Positions 14,437-23,506 of a stretch of DNA of 64,000 bases are shown here, piece after piece (the stretch's first letter is position 1; the number at the start of each line of letters is the position of its first letter). A program made the translations under genes and the position numbers. The notes beneath the pieces are model-generated. The model worked only from the letters and a program-made list of their open reading frames with translations, did not search any database and was not told the origin of the DNA. This DNA comes from Acidobacteriota bacterium (GTDB taxonomy: Bacteria > Acidobacteriota > Vicinamibacteria > Vicinamibacterales > JAKQTR01), in the NCBI GenBank assembly GCA_026393755.1, contig JAPKZO010000025.1:1-64000 (forward strand), in the 5' to 3' direction.

Positions 14437-16911
14437 GTGGAAGATCAAGTCAATCTGATGAACGGCGACGACACGTCGAGCGCTGACAGGGTCGTCCAGG
14501 CAGCCGATGAAACCTCCGGGCAGGTTCCCGGCGTTGATGAACTGGTGGGTCGAGGGCGCTGTGCGGTCGCCGAGCGCCTGCTGCGTCGCGAGATTGGCAG
14601 GTTGCGAAGGCGAAGACAGTTTCGGCAAGCGGGCTGCGTGGCCGTCGATCTCGGTCATCAATTTCTGCTTCGCGGGCGGGTGACAGGGGCGTTGGCCCAG
14701 GCGTCCGAAGCAGAGCAACTGTTCTCCTCGGCGAACTGGGCCTGCGGGGTCGTGGCCGGTCAACTGCTGGCGGGATGGTCGCTGCTCGAGGACGACCGGC
14801 TGACGGAAGGGGAGGCGGCCTTCCGATCGGCGCTCGCTCGTGCGGTGGAGCACGCCCACGCCGTGTGTCTGCGAGCGGCGACCCTCAGTGTGGCGAGCTG
14901 TCTGGTAGCGGATCGACGGATCAGTGACGCGCGAGCTGCGATGGCCGCTTTGGCGACCACGGATTCAGAGGCTTGGCGACGTGCAGACGCCGTTGCAGAA
15001 GGCCCGAATGCAGACGACGAGGCCGATCCGTGGAGCGCGCCGCGGGATCTGCCACCCCGCCTGCTTCCACGCCATCAGGACCTGATCCTGGCGGAGGTGC
15101 AGATTCATCTCGCACTCGCCGAGGGAGACGTCACGCTGGCAGTCGACACTCTCTCGCATGCGCGCAACATCGGCTCGGCGGCGAGTTCCCTCGACCGTGC
15201 GTTCTTGTCGCACTGCGAGTTGCTCGTGTTCGGCGCCCAGGGCCGGTTCTCGGATGCCGCACGCTCATGTGAGGCCGGAGTGCGTGCGGCCCGGACGGCC
15301 CACGCACCGGCGTTGGCTCTGGACCTGCAATTGATCCATGCGGGACTTCTCGCGCAAGCAGGGCAGCGTGTGGATGCGGCGCGTCTGGTGGGACGACTCC
15401 AGCAGTCGACCTGGCCCGCTCCTCCGCGCCTGCGGAGACGCCTTGACGAATTGGCGCTTCGGATCGAGCAGGCCCGCTCGGGATCGCGATCAATCGAAGA
15501 GAGTCCAGCGGTTCAAGTGGACGCCGCCGATGTGCTGGCGATCCTGCAACCGTGCGGGGGGCGCGAAGACGACCAGCACATTGTCGCGGGAGTCTGCCAG
15601 GCCGTGCGCACGTCCTTGCACGCGAGCGGTGTGGCGATATTTGGTGCGGGGACCAGGCCGACGCCAGTGGCCTACGCTGGCAGCCGGAGTGTCAACGGCG
15701 ACATCGTTCGGCGAACCCTGTTGTCGGGGCGCCCGTCTGATCCGGCCGATGCCGCTCAACGCGGAGAAGCGGCGGTTCCGATCGGTTGCGGTACGGCGAC
15801 CCTCGGCGTGATCGTAGCGAAGTGGGCGGCTCCTCAAGGCCCCCTCGCGGCCAGACATCTGGCGCTCCTGTGTTCTGCAGCCGCGGCTGTCGTTCCGGCC
15901 GTCCGGGCGTTGGCAGGCGAACCGCCAGATCCATCCCGGCACGCTGGTGTGCTTGCGGAGATGGCGGGGTCGAGTGCTGCGGTGGTCGGGCTCCGTCAGA
16001 GCGTGGCCGGCGCGGCATCGGCGCCCTTTCCCGTGCTCATCCTGGGCGAGAGCGGCAGCGGCAAGGAACTGGTGGCCAAGTCCATTCATGCGGCGAGCGA
16101 CCGCCGCGGGCGGCGTTTCTGTGCCGTCAATTGCGCGGCCCTGCCAGACGAACTCTGTGAATCCGAGTTGTTCGGGCACACCAGGGGAGCCTTTACGGGC
16201 GCAGCGGCCGAGCGGGCGGGCCTGTTCGAGGAGGCCGACGGGGGCACGCTCCTGCTCGACGAGGTCGGTGAGTTATCGCTGCGTGCTCAGGCGAAGCTGC
16301 TTCGCGTGATCCAGGAGGGCGAGGTTCGTCGTCTTGGCGAAAATGTCCATCGCCGCGTAAATGCGCGCATCCTCGCCGCCTCGAACAGGGCGCTTCGGGA
16401 AGAAGCGGACGCGGGGCGATTTCGGCGCGATCTGCTGTTTCGACTCGACGTCATCCGGATTCGTGTTCCGCCGCTTCGTGATCGGCCCGAAGACATTCCG
16501 TGTCTGGTCGCGCAGATCTGGAGAAAAGCGCGCGAGGGCGTCGCCAGCCGCGCGGAGCTCTCGCAGGGGGCCATCGAAGCATTGGCGCGCTATCACTGGC
16601 CCGGCAACGTCCGGGAATTGCAGAACGTGTTGTTTGCGCTTGCCGCGTTTGCGCCGCGCTCAGGTCGTGTCGGGCCGGATCGGCTTCCCGGCCACATCAA
16701 GGGGGAGTGGGCGACCGTGTCCCAGGCGCAGACGCTCGAAGATGGGCGGCGGGAGTTCGAGCGCCGATTTGTTCGTGAAGCGCTTGTGCGCGCGGGAGGG
16801 CGGCCAACGCGTGCGGCGGAGCAACTGGGTGTCACGCGTCAGGGCCTGGCAAAGCTGCTGGCCCGGCTCGAAATCAAGGCCGGGCCAGACGTGGTGGAAG
16901 GCGGCGCGTGA
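14437..16911 (+). CDS. sigma-54-dependent transcriptional activator (enhancer-binding protein)
   Basis: 824 residues from GTG 14437 (GGAG eight bases upstream; ATG 14458 is an alternative). Domains: an alpha-helical TPR-like N-terminus (about 30-345), a GAF-like sensory domain (about 365-500), the AAA+ central domain (about 515-745), and a Fis-type helix-turn-helix (about 775-815, [25 protein letters not shown]). Walker A GESGSGKE near 537, the sigma-54-contacting GAFTGA loop near 585-590, Walker B LLLDEVGE near 605 and WPGNVREL are all intact, so it should remodel sigma-54 holoenzyme. No receiver domain, so it is probably ligand- or partner-controlled through GAF/TPR. The convergent neighbour, 0 bp away, is a DUF4382 lipoprotein with a sigma-54-like promoter, a good candidate target. 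Confidence 0.9.
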   Translation: MEDQVNLMNGDDTSSADRVVQAADETSGQVPGVDELVGRGRCAVAERLLRREIGRLRRRRQFRQAGCVAVDLGHQFLLRGRVTGALAQASEAEQLFSSANWACGVVAGQLLAGWSLLEDDRLTEGEAAFRSALARAVEHAHAVCLRAATLSVASCLVADRRISDARAAMAALATTDSEAWRRADAVAEGPNADDEADPWSAPRDLPPRLLPRHQDLILAEVQIHLALAEGDVTLAVDTLSHARNIGSAASSLDRAFLSHCELLVFGAQGRFSDAARSCEAGVRAARTAHAPALALDLQLIHAGLLAQAGQRVDAARLVGRLQQSTWPAPPRLRRRLDELALRIEQARSGSRSIEESPAVQVDAADVLAILQPCGGREDDQHIVAGVCQAVRTSLHASGVAIFGAGTRPTPVAYAGSRSVNGDIVRRTLLSGRPSDPADAAQRGEAAVPIGCGTATLGVIVAKWAAPQGPLAARHLALLCSAAAAVVPAVRALAGEPPDPSRHAGVLAEMAGSSAAVVGLRQSVAGAASAPFPVLILGESGSGKELVAKSIHAASDRRGRRFCAVNCAALPDELCESELFGHTRGAFTGAAAERAGLFEEADGGTLLLDEVGELSLRAQAKLLRVIQEGEVRRLGENVHRRVNARILAASNRALREEADAGRFRRDLLFRLDVIRIRVPPLRDRPEDIPCLVAQIWRKAREGVASRAELSQGAIEALARYHWPGNVRELQNVLFALAAFAPRSGRVGPDRLPGHIKGEWATVSQAQTLEDGRREFERRFVREALVRAGGRPTRAAEQLGVTRQGLAKLLARLEIKAGPDVVEGGA

Positions 16912-17595
16912 CTACTGGACGCTCACAACACCGATGACCGGCGTCATCAGGTACTTCCCGTTGCCGGTCTTGTGAATCGACTTGTCACCGTCGAAATCCA
17001 GGAGAATCGTCGTCGCGGCGCCGGTGGGCACGGTGAACTCGCGGTTCAGTTTCAACGTGCCGGAGGCGACGGTCACCGGCATGGGGTCCGACATCGCCGA
17101 CCACGGTGCCAAATCGGTCGCGCACGCGACCTCGGGCGCCGTCCCGGTCGTGTAGATTGTCGCGCCCGAAACCGTCAGCCGCAGCTGGGTGTAGTGCCCG
17201 GCCGTGAGCGAGTCGGTCGCCAGGAGATCGGTGGCGGCCTCGAGCTTTTTCAGATCGCAGGTGAGCCCAGTGGCGTCGCCCGCAAACGACAGGGTCTTCC
17301 ATTCGCCGTCGGTCGCGTCGCTGCCGCTCATGTGTACGCTGACTTCCGAGAACGTGACCAGGACAGCCGTGGCCTCGCTGAACGGGCTGTCCTTGATGCT
17401 CACCGACAGCGTGCCGATGCCGGCTGAACTGGTGCCAGTCGTGCCGGAGGTCGGTCCTGAGCCTGACGCCGCGCCGGACACGCCGCTGACGCTAGTGGCG
17501 GCAGTCGGACTCGTAGTGTTTCCCGAGCACGCCACGATCACAACCGCCACCGGAAAGATCCAGAGAAGATGATGAAGTCCGAACCGTTTCCACAT
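16912..17595 (-). CDS. DUF4382 domain lipoprotein
   Basis: 227 residues from ATG 17595, seven bases after a perfect AGGAGG. The signal peptide ends in a lipobox (VIVAC, Cys about residue 23). A Ser/Thr/Gly-rich linker (about 25-60) precedes a DUF4382 domain (GTLSVSIKDSPFSEATAVLVTFSEVSVHMSG...W, then LRLTVSGATI and TILLDFDGDKSI). DUF4382 is a beta-sandwich domain of unknown function in exported proteins, with carboxypeptidase-regulatory-like features. Its stop abuts the stop of the sigma-54 activator with no bases between. Confidence 0.85.
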   Translation of the reverse strand: MWKRFGLHHLLWIFPVAVVIVACSGNTTSPTAATSVSGVSGAASGSGPTSGTTGTSSAGIGTLSVSIKDSPFSEATAVLVTFSEVSVHMSGSDATDGEWKTLSFAGDATGLTCDLKKLEAATDLLATDSLTAGHYTQLRLTVSGATIYTTGTAPEVACATDLAPWSAMSDPMPVTVASGTLKLNREFTVPTGAATTILLDFDGDKSIHKTGNGKYLMTPVIGVVSVQ

Positions 17596-17666
17596 GCTTG
17601 TATCCTCCTGAGCAGACACCCGCGACTGCATTGGCGAAGACAGCCGCACCGCCAGTCATGACTAAA

Positions 17667-17682
17667 TGCAAGCCACACGCCA
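17667..17682 (-). promoter_or_regulatory. sigma-54 -24/-12 promoter of the DUF4382 gene
   Basis: On the minus strand TGGCGTG-TGGC-TTGCA: GG at -24 and GC at -12 with correct spacing, and a perfect TTGCA -12 half. Mismatches are two of seven in the -24 half (consensus TGGCACG). Predicted transcript start is about 17656, giving a leader of about 60 bases with AGGAGG before ATG 17595. The neighbouring gene encodes a sigma-54 activator with an intact GAFTGA. Confidence 0.6.
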
Positions 17683-17814
17683 TCGTTGGCCCGGACACCC
17701 ACCGAAGTCAATAGAAGCTAAGTTGTTGCCATGGCGGAGGTTAGTCAGTAACCGAGAAGACGGGCGCGCGTCTCGTCCGACGAAGATCGTCGCTCGCAAT
17801 GACAGCACTGGCGG

Positions 17815-17850
17815 TTGTTACACGGGCCTGAGGCGATTGCTACACAGGCC
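17815..17850. promoter_or_regulatory. two direct repeats, possible activator binding sites
   Basis: TTGTTACACGGGCC (17815-17828) and TTGCTACACAGGCC (17837-17850) match at 12 of 14 positions and start 22 bp apart, two helical turns. They lie about 133-183 bp upstream of the -24/-12 site at 17667-17682, within the usual range for enhancer sites. They are also 50-85 bp upstream of the ABC permease gene on the plus strand, so either gene could be the target. The remainder of 17596-17898 shows no gene. Confidence 0.4.
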
Positions 17851-17898
17851 GGGCCAGACGTGCTGGGTGGCGGGACGGGTGGTCTATGATAGACACCC

Positions 17899-18819
17899 AT
17901 GTGGCGCTATCTGGCTCGCCGTCTTCTTCTGACGATCCCGGTCCTGGTCGGCGTCGCAACACTCGTGTTTCTGCTGATCCACCTGGTGCCAGGCGATCCT
18001 GCGCAATCGATGCTCGGAGAAGGCGCGGCGCCTCAGGAGGTGGCCGCCCTCCGTTCGAAACTCGGCCTCGACCTGCCGCTGCCCGTGCAGTTCGGCCGCT
18101 TCATCAGCGGCCTGGTGCGCGGTGATCTCGGCACATCGTTGCGCACGGGCGATCCGGTGGCTTCCTCGATTGCGAGCCGCATGCCGGCGACCGCTGAACT
18201 GGCCCTTGCGGCGATGCTGGTCGCGCTGCTGATCGCCGTGCCCCTGGGCGTAGCGGCGGCGGTCTGGAAAGGCACGCTGATCGATCAGGCGGCGATGACG
18301 TTTGCCCTGGCCGGCATCTCCATCCCGAATTTCTGGCTGGGTCCGATGATGGCCATCCTGTTTGCGATTGAGCTGGGATGGCTCCCGGTCTCGGGAAGAG
18401 GCACACTTGCCCACCTGGTCCTGCCATCGGTGACGCTTGGTGCCGCGTTGGCGGCCATCCTGGCCCGGATGACCAGGGCCAGCCTGCTCGATGAACTTCA
18501 CCAGCTGTACGTTCTCGCCTCACGGGCCCGCGGTGCATCGCGTTCCCGCGCGATCTGGGTTCACGCGTTTCGCAACAGTCTCGTGCCGGTGGTCACCATT
18601 GTCGGCCTGCAATTCGGATCGCTGCTGACGGGCGCCATCATCACCGAGACGATCTTTTCGTGGCCCGGCGTCGGACGGCTGCTGATCCAATCGATCAACT
18701 TCCGCGACTACCCGATGGTGCAGGGGTGCATTCTCCTGATTGCCATCACCTACGTGATGGTCAATCTCGTGACGGACCTGGTCTACGGGTGGCTCGATCC
18801 GCGGATCAGACTCGTGTAG
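17899..18819 (+). CDS. dppB: peptide/nickel-type ABC transporter permease (DppB family)
   Basis: 306 residues. First transmembrane subunit of a dipeptide/oligopeptide/nickel ABC importer. MWRYLARRLLLTIPVLVGVATLVFLLIHLVPGDP is the typical N-terminus, with further membrane helices at about 97-125, 135-160, 175-200, 235-260 and 280-300, and the EAA-like coupling loop ASRARGASRSRAIWVHAFRNSLVP. A TATGAT lies at 17885-17890, very close to the start. No substrate-binding protein or ATPase lies in the window, so the transporter's partners are elsewhere. The partner permease follows after 133 bp. Confidence 0.9.
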   Translation: MWRYLARRLLLTIPVLVGVATLVFLLIHLVPGDPAQSMLGEGAAPQEVAALRSKLGLDLPLPVQFGRFISGLVRGDLGTSLRTGDPVASSIASRMPATAELALAAMLVALLIAVPLGVAAAVWKGTLIDQAAMTFALAGISIPNFWLGPMMAILFAIELGWLPVSGRGTLAHLVLPSVTLGAALAAILARMTRASLLDELHQLYVLASRARGASRSRAIWVHAFRNSLVPVVTIVGLQFGSLLTGAIITETIFSWPGVGRLLIQSINFRDYPMVQGCILLIAITYVMVNLVTDLVYGWLDPRIRLV

Positions 18820-18952
18820 CGCTTCGACTCGCAATTGCCGCTGCGGGTTCTTGCGAGGTGATTCGGTGACAGACACTCGCTCAGCACCAGGTCCTGAGCG
18901 AATGCGTTCTTCGGCGAGTTGATGAGTCGAGTGACCTGGGAGGTCTCAGGCG

Positions 18953-19759
18953 ATGCCACGTGTCGGAGCCATTATCGTGCTGGTCACCATTCTGGCGGCC
19001 CTGATCGGACCGTTCGTGGTGCCGTATGCTCCGGCAGACCAGTCGCTTGCCGATCGCCTGGCGCGTCCGTCGATGAGCCATCCGCTCGGCTTGGACGAGC
19101 TTGGCCGCGATGTGCTGTCGCGCGTGCTGGCGGGGGCGCGCATTTCGCTGCTGGTGGGGCTCTTCGTCGTCGGGGCGTCGGCTGGAATCGGTACGATCCT
19201 CGGATCGGCAGCGGGGTACTGCGGCGGGTGGATTGACGAGAGTATCAGCCGCATCATCGACATCCTGATGGCATTTCCAGGCATTCTGCTGGCGATCGCG
19301 CTGGTGGCCGTGCTCGGTCCGAGCCTCACCAACGTGGTCGTCGCGCTCGCGTCGATCGGCTGGGTGGGGTACGCCCGGCTCGTGCGCGGGCAGGTGCTGC
19401 GCGCGCGGGAGTTCGAGTTCGTGCAGGCGGCACGCGCACTGGGTGCCCCGGTGTCGAGGGTGATTGGACGCCATCTGCTTCCGTCAGTGATGGCGCCCGT
19501 CATCGTTCAGGCGAGTCTGGGCATGGCGGGCGCGATCATCGCCGAGGCGTCGCTGAGCTTTCTGGGGCTTGGCGTCCAGCCACCGACGGCGAGCTGGGGC
19601 ACGATGCTCGCCGGGGGGCGAGCGCACCTGCTGGACGCCCCGCATCTGACGATCTTTCCTGGCGTCGCAATTGCTCTGCTCGTGCTGGGATTCAACTTCC
19701 TGGGCGACGGGTTGCGCGATGCGCTCGATCCTCAACGTTCCCAAGCGCATGAGCGCTGA
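18953..19759 (+). CDS. dppC: peptide/nickel-type ABC transporter permease (DppC family)
   Basis: 268 residues from ATG 18953, nine bases after GGAGG; an in-frame stop just upstream (18932) rules out a longer form. Second membrane subunit of the transporter. It has HPLGLDELGRDVLSRVLAGARISL, the periplasmic/first-loop signature of DppC/OppC proteins, and the EAA loop RLVRGQVLRAREFEFVQAARALGAPVSRVIGRHLLP. The N-terminal cytoplasmic extension usual in DppC is very short here. It is followed after 18 bp by the phosphopantetheinyl transferase gene. Confidence 0.9.
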   Translation: MPRVGAIIVLVTILAALIGPFVVPYAPADQSLADRLARPSMSHPLGLDELGRDVLSRVLAGARISLLVGLFVVGASAGIGTILGSAAGYCGGWIDESISRIIDILMAFPGILLAIALVAVLGPSLTNVVVALASIGWVGYARLVRGQVLRAREFEFVQAARALGAPVSRVIGRHLLPSVMAPVIVQASLGMAGAIIAEASLSFLGLGVQPPTASWGTMLAGGRAHLLDAPHLTIFPGVAIALLVLGFNFLGDGLRDALDPQRSQAHER

Positions 19760-19777
19760 CCTGCGGAACCATTGCGT

Positions 19778-20626
19778 ATGACGGACACGGCGGCCTGTGC
19801 CGCGAGCAATCGCCTTGCGAGCTGCGACCTCCTGGTCCGCTACGTGAAGACGGATGGCTGCGACGAGGGAGCCTTTGCTCAACTGCGCCCGCAGTTGACG
19901 CCCGACGAACTGGCCCGCGCCGCCCGTTTTCACTTTGCAAGAGACCGGGTCGCGTTTGCGGTCGGCCACGTGCTTGTTCGGAGGACGCTTTCAGAACAGA
20001 CTTCTGCGCCGCCGTCCGGCTGGTCATTCGTTTCGAACGCCCACGGCAAGCCGGAGGTGCAGCCCTCGGCGGGGGGAACGCCGTGGCGTTTCAACATCTC
20101 GCACTGCGCCGGGATGGTGATGACCGGGTTCGCGCGTGATCGCGACATCGGCGTGGACGTGGAGTCGGCGGACCGATTTCGCGCAGGCCTTGAAATTGCC
20201 CGCTTCTGCTTTGCTCCGGAGGAGGTGCGGGCGATCGAGTCGGCGTCGGAACACGAGCGGCGAACGACGTGCGCGGCCGTCTGGACGCTGAAGGAGGCCT
20301 ACATCAAGGCCCGGGGCCTGGGATTGACGATCCCGCTCGCCGATTTCGCGATCGACCTCGGCTCGATGCGCATCTGGTTCTCAGCGCGGATCGCGGACCA
20401 GGCCGACTGCTGGCTCTTGTGGCGCGATCAGGTCGGCCGGTCACACATGCTGGCCGTCGCGGCCAGACGACGGCCGGACGAGCAGCTCAGGATGCGCGTC
20501 GAGGAGGTCGCACTGGAGTCGTTGTGGTCGATAAGTCCTGCCGGCGGCGCCCAATTCACTGAATCTGTCGTTGGAGATCGAGCAGGGCGGGATGGCGCGG
20601 GTTCTGTTCGAGACCGCGCGCGATAG
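19778..20626 (+). CDS. 4'-phosphopantetheinyl transferase (Sfp type)
   Basis: 282 residues from ATG 19778. Transfers phosphopantetheine from CoA to carrier proteins. Motifs: NISHCAGMVMTGFA, DIGVDVES (Mg-binding acid) and the second signature WTLKEAYIKARGLGL. Such enzymes serve polyketide, peptide, fatty-acid or lysine pathways; no synthase is in the window. The last 24 codons overlap the end of the convergent TPR gene by 71 bp. The C-terminal tail (RAGRDGAGSVRDRAR) is low-complexity and may be a read-through of an older stop. Confidence 0.87.
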   Translation: MTDTAACAASNRLASCDLLVRYVKTDGCDEGAFAQLRPQLTPDELARAARFHFARDRVAFAVGHVLVRRTLSEQTSAPPSGWSFVSNAHGKPEVQPSAGGTPWRFNISHCAGMVMTGFARDRDIGVDVESADRFRAGLEIARFCFAPEEVRAIESASEHERRTTCAAVWTLKEAYIKARGLGLTIPLADFAIDLGSMRIWFSARIADQADCWLLWRDQVGRSHMLAVAARRRPDEQLRMRVEEVALESLWSISPAGGAQFTESVVGDRAGRDGAGSVRDRAR

Positions 20627-21938
20627 TGGCCCGGGCTGCCTTCACGTCCCCAAGCCTGAACTCGGCCGTCGCCAGTCGCACTACCAGGGCGGGGGCGGGC
20701 GTGATGTCCGCCGCCCGGTGCCACGCTCGTATGGCCTCCCGCGGATCCCCCAGTCGCTGACACGTATCGCCGAGACGTTCCAGCACCGCCGCGCGCGTCT
20801 GGCCCGATTCCGGCGTGAGCGCCGCCCACCGCTCGAGCGACGTGCGAACCGCCGGAAGCCGGCCGAGCCGCTCCGACACGTCCGCCAGCATCAGCAGTGT
20901 GGCGGGACGCGCGGGCAGCAGGTCCGCCGACTTCTGAAAGGCGGCGGCCGCCCCTGCCAGGTCGCCCGAGAGCATCAACGACCGTCCGTAGAGCGCCAGC
21001 GCGTCTCCCGACACGCGCGGGCCGCGCGTCAGCGGCTCGAGCGCCTCGATGGCCTTACGCAGCGCGACCCGGTCGCCCCGCGGCTGGGCCGCATCAAGCC
21101 ACACTGACCCCAGCGTCAGGTAGATGACGGCATTGTCCGGGTAACGCTCAGCCGCGCGTCCGAGCACCCCAACCGCAATGTCGGTTCGCCCGACCCGAGC
21201 GTAGGCCCGTGCCACGGCGGCCTGCCGCTCCGGCCGCTCCGGCTCCAACGTCGCGATCGCCTCGAGCTGAACAATCGCGTCGCGGGGGCGCCCGAGCCTC
21301 GTGTAGAGGTCTGCCAGCGCCTCTCTCGGTGCAATCAACCCAGGAGACAGGCGGGTGGCCTGTTCCAGGGCGTGCAGAGCCTCGGCGGGCTGATTCTGCG
21401 CCTTGAGACAGAGACCAAGCAGATAGTGTGCCTCCGCGAGGCGCTCGTCGAGTGCGACGGCTTTCCGAAGGGACAGGATCGCTCCGCTCGGATTGCCGGA
21501 CCTGAACTGGGCCAGACCGAGCTTATAGAACACATGCGGATTACGGTCGTCGACGTCGACAAACTGGCGGTAGCCTTCGACGGCCTTGACGTAGCGCTCG
21601 AGGCTGTAGTTGACATCGCCGAGCAGTTCGGCAGGCCGTTCCGCAGCCGGGTCGAGTCGTGACGCGATCCTGAGGTCCTTCAACGCGTTGCCGAGATCCC
21701 CGCGCCGCCGATAGGTCTCGCCGCGCCTGAGGTACGCAATCATCGAGTCGCCCTTGAGGGCGAGCGCGCCGCTGTAGGCCTCGATGGCGGTATCGGTCTG
21801 GTCGGCCGCCAACGCCGCGTCCCCGCGTCCGAGCAACTGCTGGTAATCGCGCTCCCTGACGACTGCCGCCCAGACGGCAATCGACAGCCCCCCCAGCAGG
21901 GTGACGACCAGTACCACGCCAATCCAGCTGCGCCCCAT
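20556..21938 (-). CDS. TPR repeat protein with N-terminal membrane anchor
   Basis: 460 residues. One N-terminal hydrophobic segment (about 6-26, anchor or signal) precedes ten or more TPR units (RGDAALAADQTDTAIEAYSGALAL, AYLRRGETYRRRGDLGNALKDLRIA, HVFYKLGLAQFRSGNPSGAILSLRKAV and so on) to the C-terminus. TPR proteins are protein-interaction scaffolds; no enzymatic domain is visible, so the partner is unknown. It converges on the phosphopantetheinyl transferase with overlapping ends and diverges from the ECF sigma gene across a 151-bp gap. Confidence 0.82.
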   Translation of the reverse strand: MGRSWIGVVLVVTLLGGLSIAVWAAVVRERDYQQLLGRGDAALAADQTDTAIEAYSGALALKGDSMIAYLRRGETYRRRGDLGNALKDLRIASRLDPAAERPAELLGDVNYSLERYVKAVEGYRQFVDVDDRNPHVFYKLGLAQFRSGNPSGAILSLRKAVALDERLAEAHYLLGLCLKAQNQPAEALHALEQATRLSPGLIAPREALADLYTRLGRPRDAIVQLEAIATLEPERPERQAAVARAYARVGRTDIAVGVLGRAAERYPDNAVIYLTLGSVWLDAAQPRGDRVALRKAIEALEPLTRGPRVSGDALALYGRSLMLSGDLAGAAAAFQKSADLLPARPATLLMLADVSERLGRLPAVRTSLERWAALTPESGQTRAAVLERLGDTCQRLGDPREAIRAWHRAADITPAPALVVRLATAEFRLGDVKAARATIARGLEQNPRHPALLDLQRQIQ

Positions 21939-21962
21939 GTCGAGTCTATGGTAACAGGAGAG

Positions 21963-21990
21963 GGAACTTTTGCCGGGGTTTCGTGTCTAA
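21963..21990 (+). promoter_or_regulatory. RpoE-like ECF promoter
   Basis: GGAACTT (21963-21969), 15 bases, GTCTAA (21985-21990): identical in both elements and spacing to the E. coli sigma-E consensus as I know it. It lies about 100 bp before the ECF sigma gene at 22090 and points at it, as expected for an autoregulated ECF factor. A second GGAACTT at 22059-22065 lacks a -10 partner. Confidence 0.6.
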
Positions 21991-22044
21991 GCTTTACAGG
22001 ACACAGGGTTTTTGCCGAGGCCCGCGATTGTCGTGCCAAGGTAC

Positions 22045-22073
22045 CTGACAGGGAACAGGGAACTTGCTATAGT
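22045..22073 (+). promoter_or_regulatory. sigma-70-type promoter of the ECF sigma gene
   Basis: CTGACA (22045-22050), 17 bases, TATAGT (22068-22073). Predicted start near 22080, ten bases before the GTG. It would give basal transcription beside the ECF-type promoter at 21963. Confidence 0.55.
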
Positions 22074-22089
22074 TCACGGAGACACAATT

Positions 22090-22716
22090 GTGGCCGAGGA
22101 ACTATCAGTGAAACACGCGCCTGCCCTGGGTTGGTCTGACGTCGCGGATCGCGATGCGATCCTGGTGCGCCGGTGCACCAGCGGAGATGATGACGCGTGT
22201 GCGACTCTGGTGGCGGATCACCAGCGCATGGTCTTCCAGCTGGCGCTGCATCTGCTGGGTGATTATGAGGACGCGCGGGATCTTTCGCAGGACGTGTTCT
22301 TCCAGGTGTTCCGCATGCTTGGCCGGTTCAGGTGCCAATCTGCCTTGCGGACGTGGATCTATCGCATCGTCATTAACCAGGCCCGCAATCGGCAACGCTG
22401 GTGGCGGCGGCGCCACCGTTCCGAACAGGTGTCGCTTGATGCGCACCTGGAGCAGCACGGCGACCGCGCACTGACCGACTCCGGGGCGGGACCGGACGGA
22501 CTGCTCAGACGGAAGGAAACCGCATCGAAAGTCTGGCACGCGCTGGACGCCTTGCCGTTCGACCAACGGACGGCGGTGGTGCTTCGAGAGATTGATGGAT
22601 TGAGTTACGAGGAGATCGCGTTCTCGCTCGGTGTGGCGGTAGGAACAGTGAAGTCGCGGCTGACTCGCGGACGCGAGGCGTTGAGGGTTCGGCTGCGTGA
22701 GGCGAGGGCGGTATGA
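22090..22716 (+). CDS. ECF RNA polymerase sigma factor
   Basis: 208 residues from GTG 22090, seven bases after GGAGA; upstream in-frame codons overlap the promoter and are excluded. Region 2 (DARDLSQDVFFQVFRMLGRFRCQSALRTWIYRIVINQARN) and region 4 (LPFDQRTAVVLREIDGLSYEEIAFSLGVAVGTVKSRLTRGREAL) are both complete, and no region 3 is present, as in RpoE-like ECF factors. The stop overlaps the start of the anti-sigma gene (ATGA). The RpoE-consensus promoter upstream suggests positive autoregulation. Confidence 0.92.
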   Translation: MAEELSVKHAPALGWSDVADRDAILVRRCTSGDDDACATLVADHQRMVFQLALHLLGDYEDARDLSQDVFFQVFRMLGRFRCQSALRTWIYRIVINQARNRQRWWRRRHRSEQVSLDAHLEQHGDRALTDSGAGPDGLLRRKETASKVWHALDALPFDQRTAVVLREIDGLSYEEIAFSLGVAVGTVKSRLTRGREALRVRLREARAV

Positions 22717-23501
22717 ACAGGCTGTCGTGCGGTGCGGTGGGGCGCCAGTTGTCGGCGTTTCACGACGGCGAACTGCCACTTGAGGAGCGGATTGCGATTG
22801 AAGCGCATCTGCGTGGATGTCAGGCGTGCGAACGCAAGACGGGAGATCTGCGGGAACTGGGCGAGTTGGTGCGGCTGGGGTCGGCCGAGGTGTCCGAGCG
22901 TCTGAGCGGCGATCTCGACGGGTTGCAGGCCGACATCCTGAATCGTCTCCGGGTCGAGCGCGAGGAGACCATTCCTGCCCAGGTGTCGCGGGCGTTTGTC
23001 GATATGCGTCTTGGTTTTGCGGCCGTGGGATCGACGCTGGCGACGGTCGTCTCGATTCTGCTGATGTTCGGCATGCTGTATTTCGGTCCCCGGAGCGAGC
23101 GGTCGGACTCGCTGGCTGGTCTGATGGAGACGCTTGGCGCCCCATCGGTTGGCAGCGATGCGGGCATGCTGCTGCCTCGCTCGGCCGGCGCCGGGATGGT
23201 GGCTGACGGCGTCTTCAACGAAGAGGATGCCGCGTTGGCACTCTCGGCGGTCGTGACGCGTGGGGGACGGCTCAAGAATCTGGAAGCGGTGCTCTCTGAA
23301 CAACCGACGGTCGCCGATCGCGATCGCGTGCTGCGGTTGCTCGATCAGTTGTCGCGCGCGCAGTTCGAACCGGCGCGTGTCGGCGGGGAGGCCATTGCCG
23401 TCAGGACGGTGTGGCTGTTCGCGCACACGACGGTGCGCGGCAAGATGCCGCTCACGCCGAAACAGAGCGGCGCGCCTCGCGTGCAGGTGGTGATGGGGTA
23501 G
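22713..23501 (+). CDS. zinc-finger anti-sigma factor, membrane-anchored
   Basis: 262 residues. The N-terminal anti-sigma domain carries HLRGCQACERKT (H-x3-C-x2-C zinc motif), followed by one membrane helix at about 100-122 (FAAVGSTLATVVSILLMFGMLYF) and a periplasmic domain of about 140 residues. The fold should sequester the sigma factor encoded just upstream, with which it overlaps by 4 bp. The periplasmic part is the presumed stress sensor; its signal is unknown. Confidence 0.87.
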   Translation: MNRLSCGAVGRQLSAFHDGELPLEERIAIEAHLRGCQACERKTGDLRELGELVRLGSAEVSERLSGDLDGLQADILNRLRVEREETIPAQVSRAFVDMRLGFAAVGSTLATVVSILLMFGMLYFGPRSERSDSLAGLMETLGAPSVGSDAGMLLPRSAGAGMVADGVFNEEDAALALSAVVTRGGRLKNLEAVLSEQPTVADRDRVLRLLDQLSRAQFEPARVGGEAIAVRTVWLFAHTTVRGKMPLTPKQSGAPRVQVVMG

Positions 23502-23506
23502 AACCC

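Noticed and set aside
22059-22086. Second ECF-type promoter using GGAACTT at 22059
   Set aside because: The expected -10 position reads GACACA, not GTCTAA or TCTGA; the sigma-70 promoter at 22045-22073 explains the sequence better.
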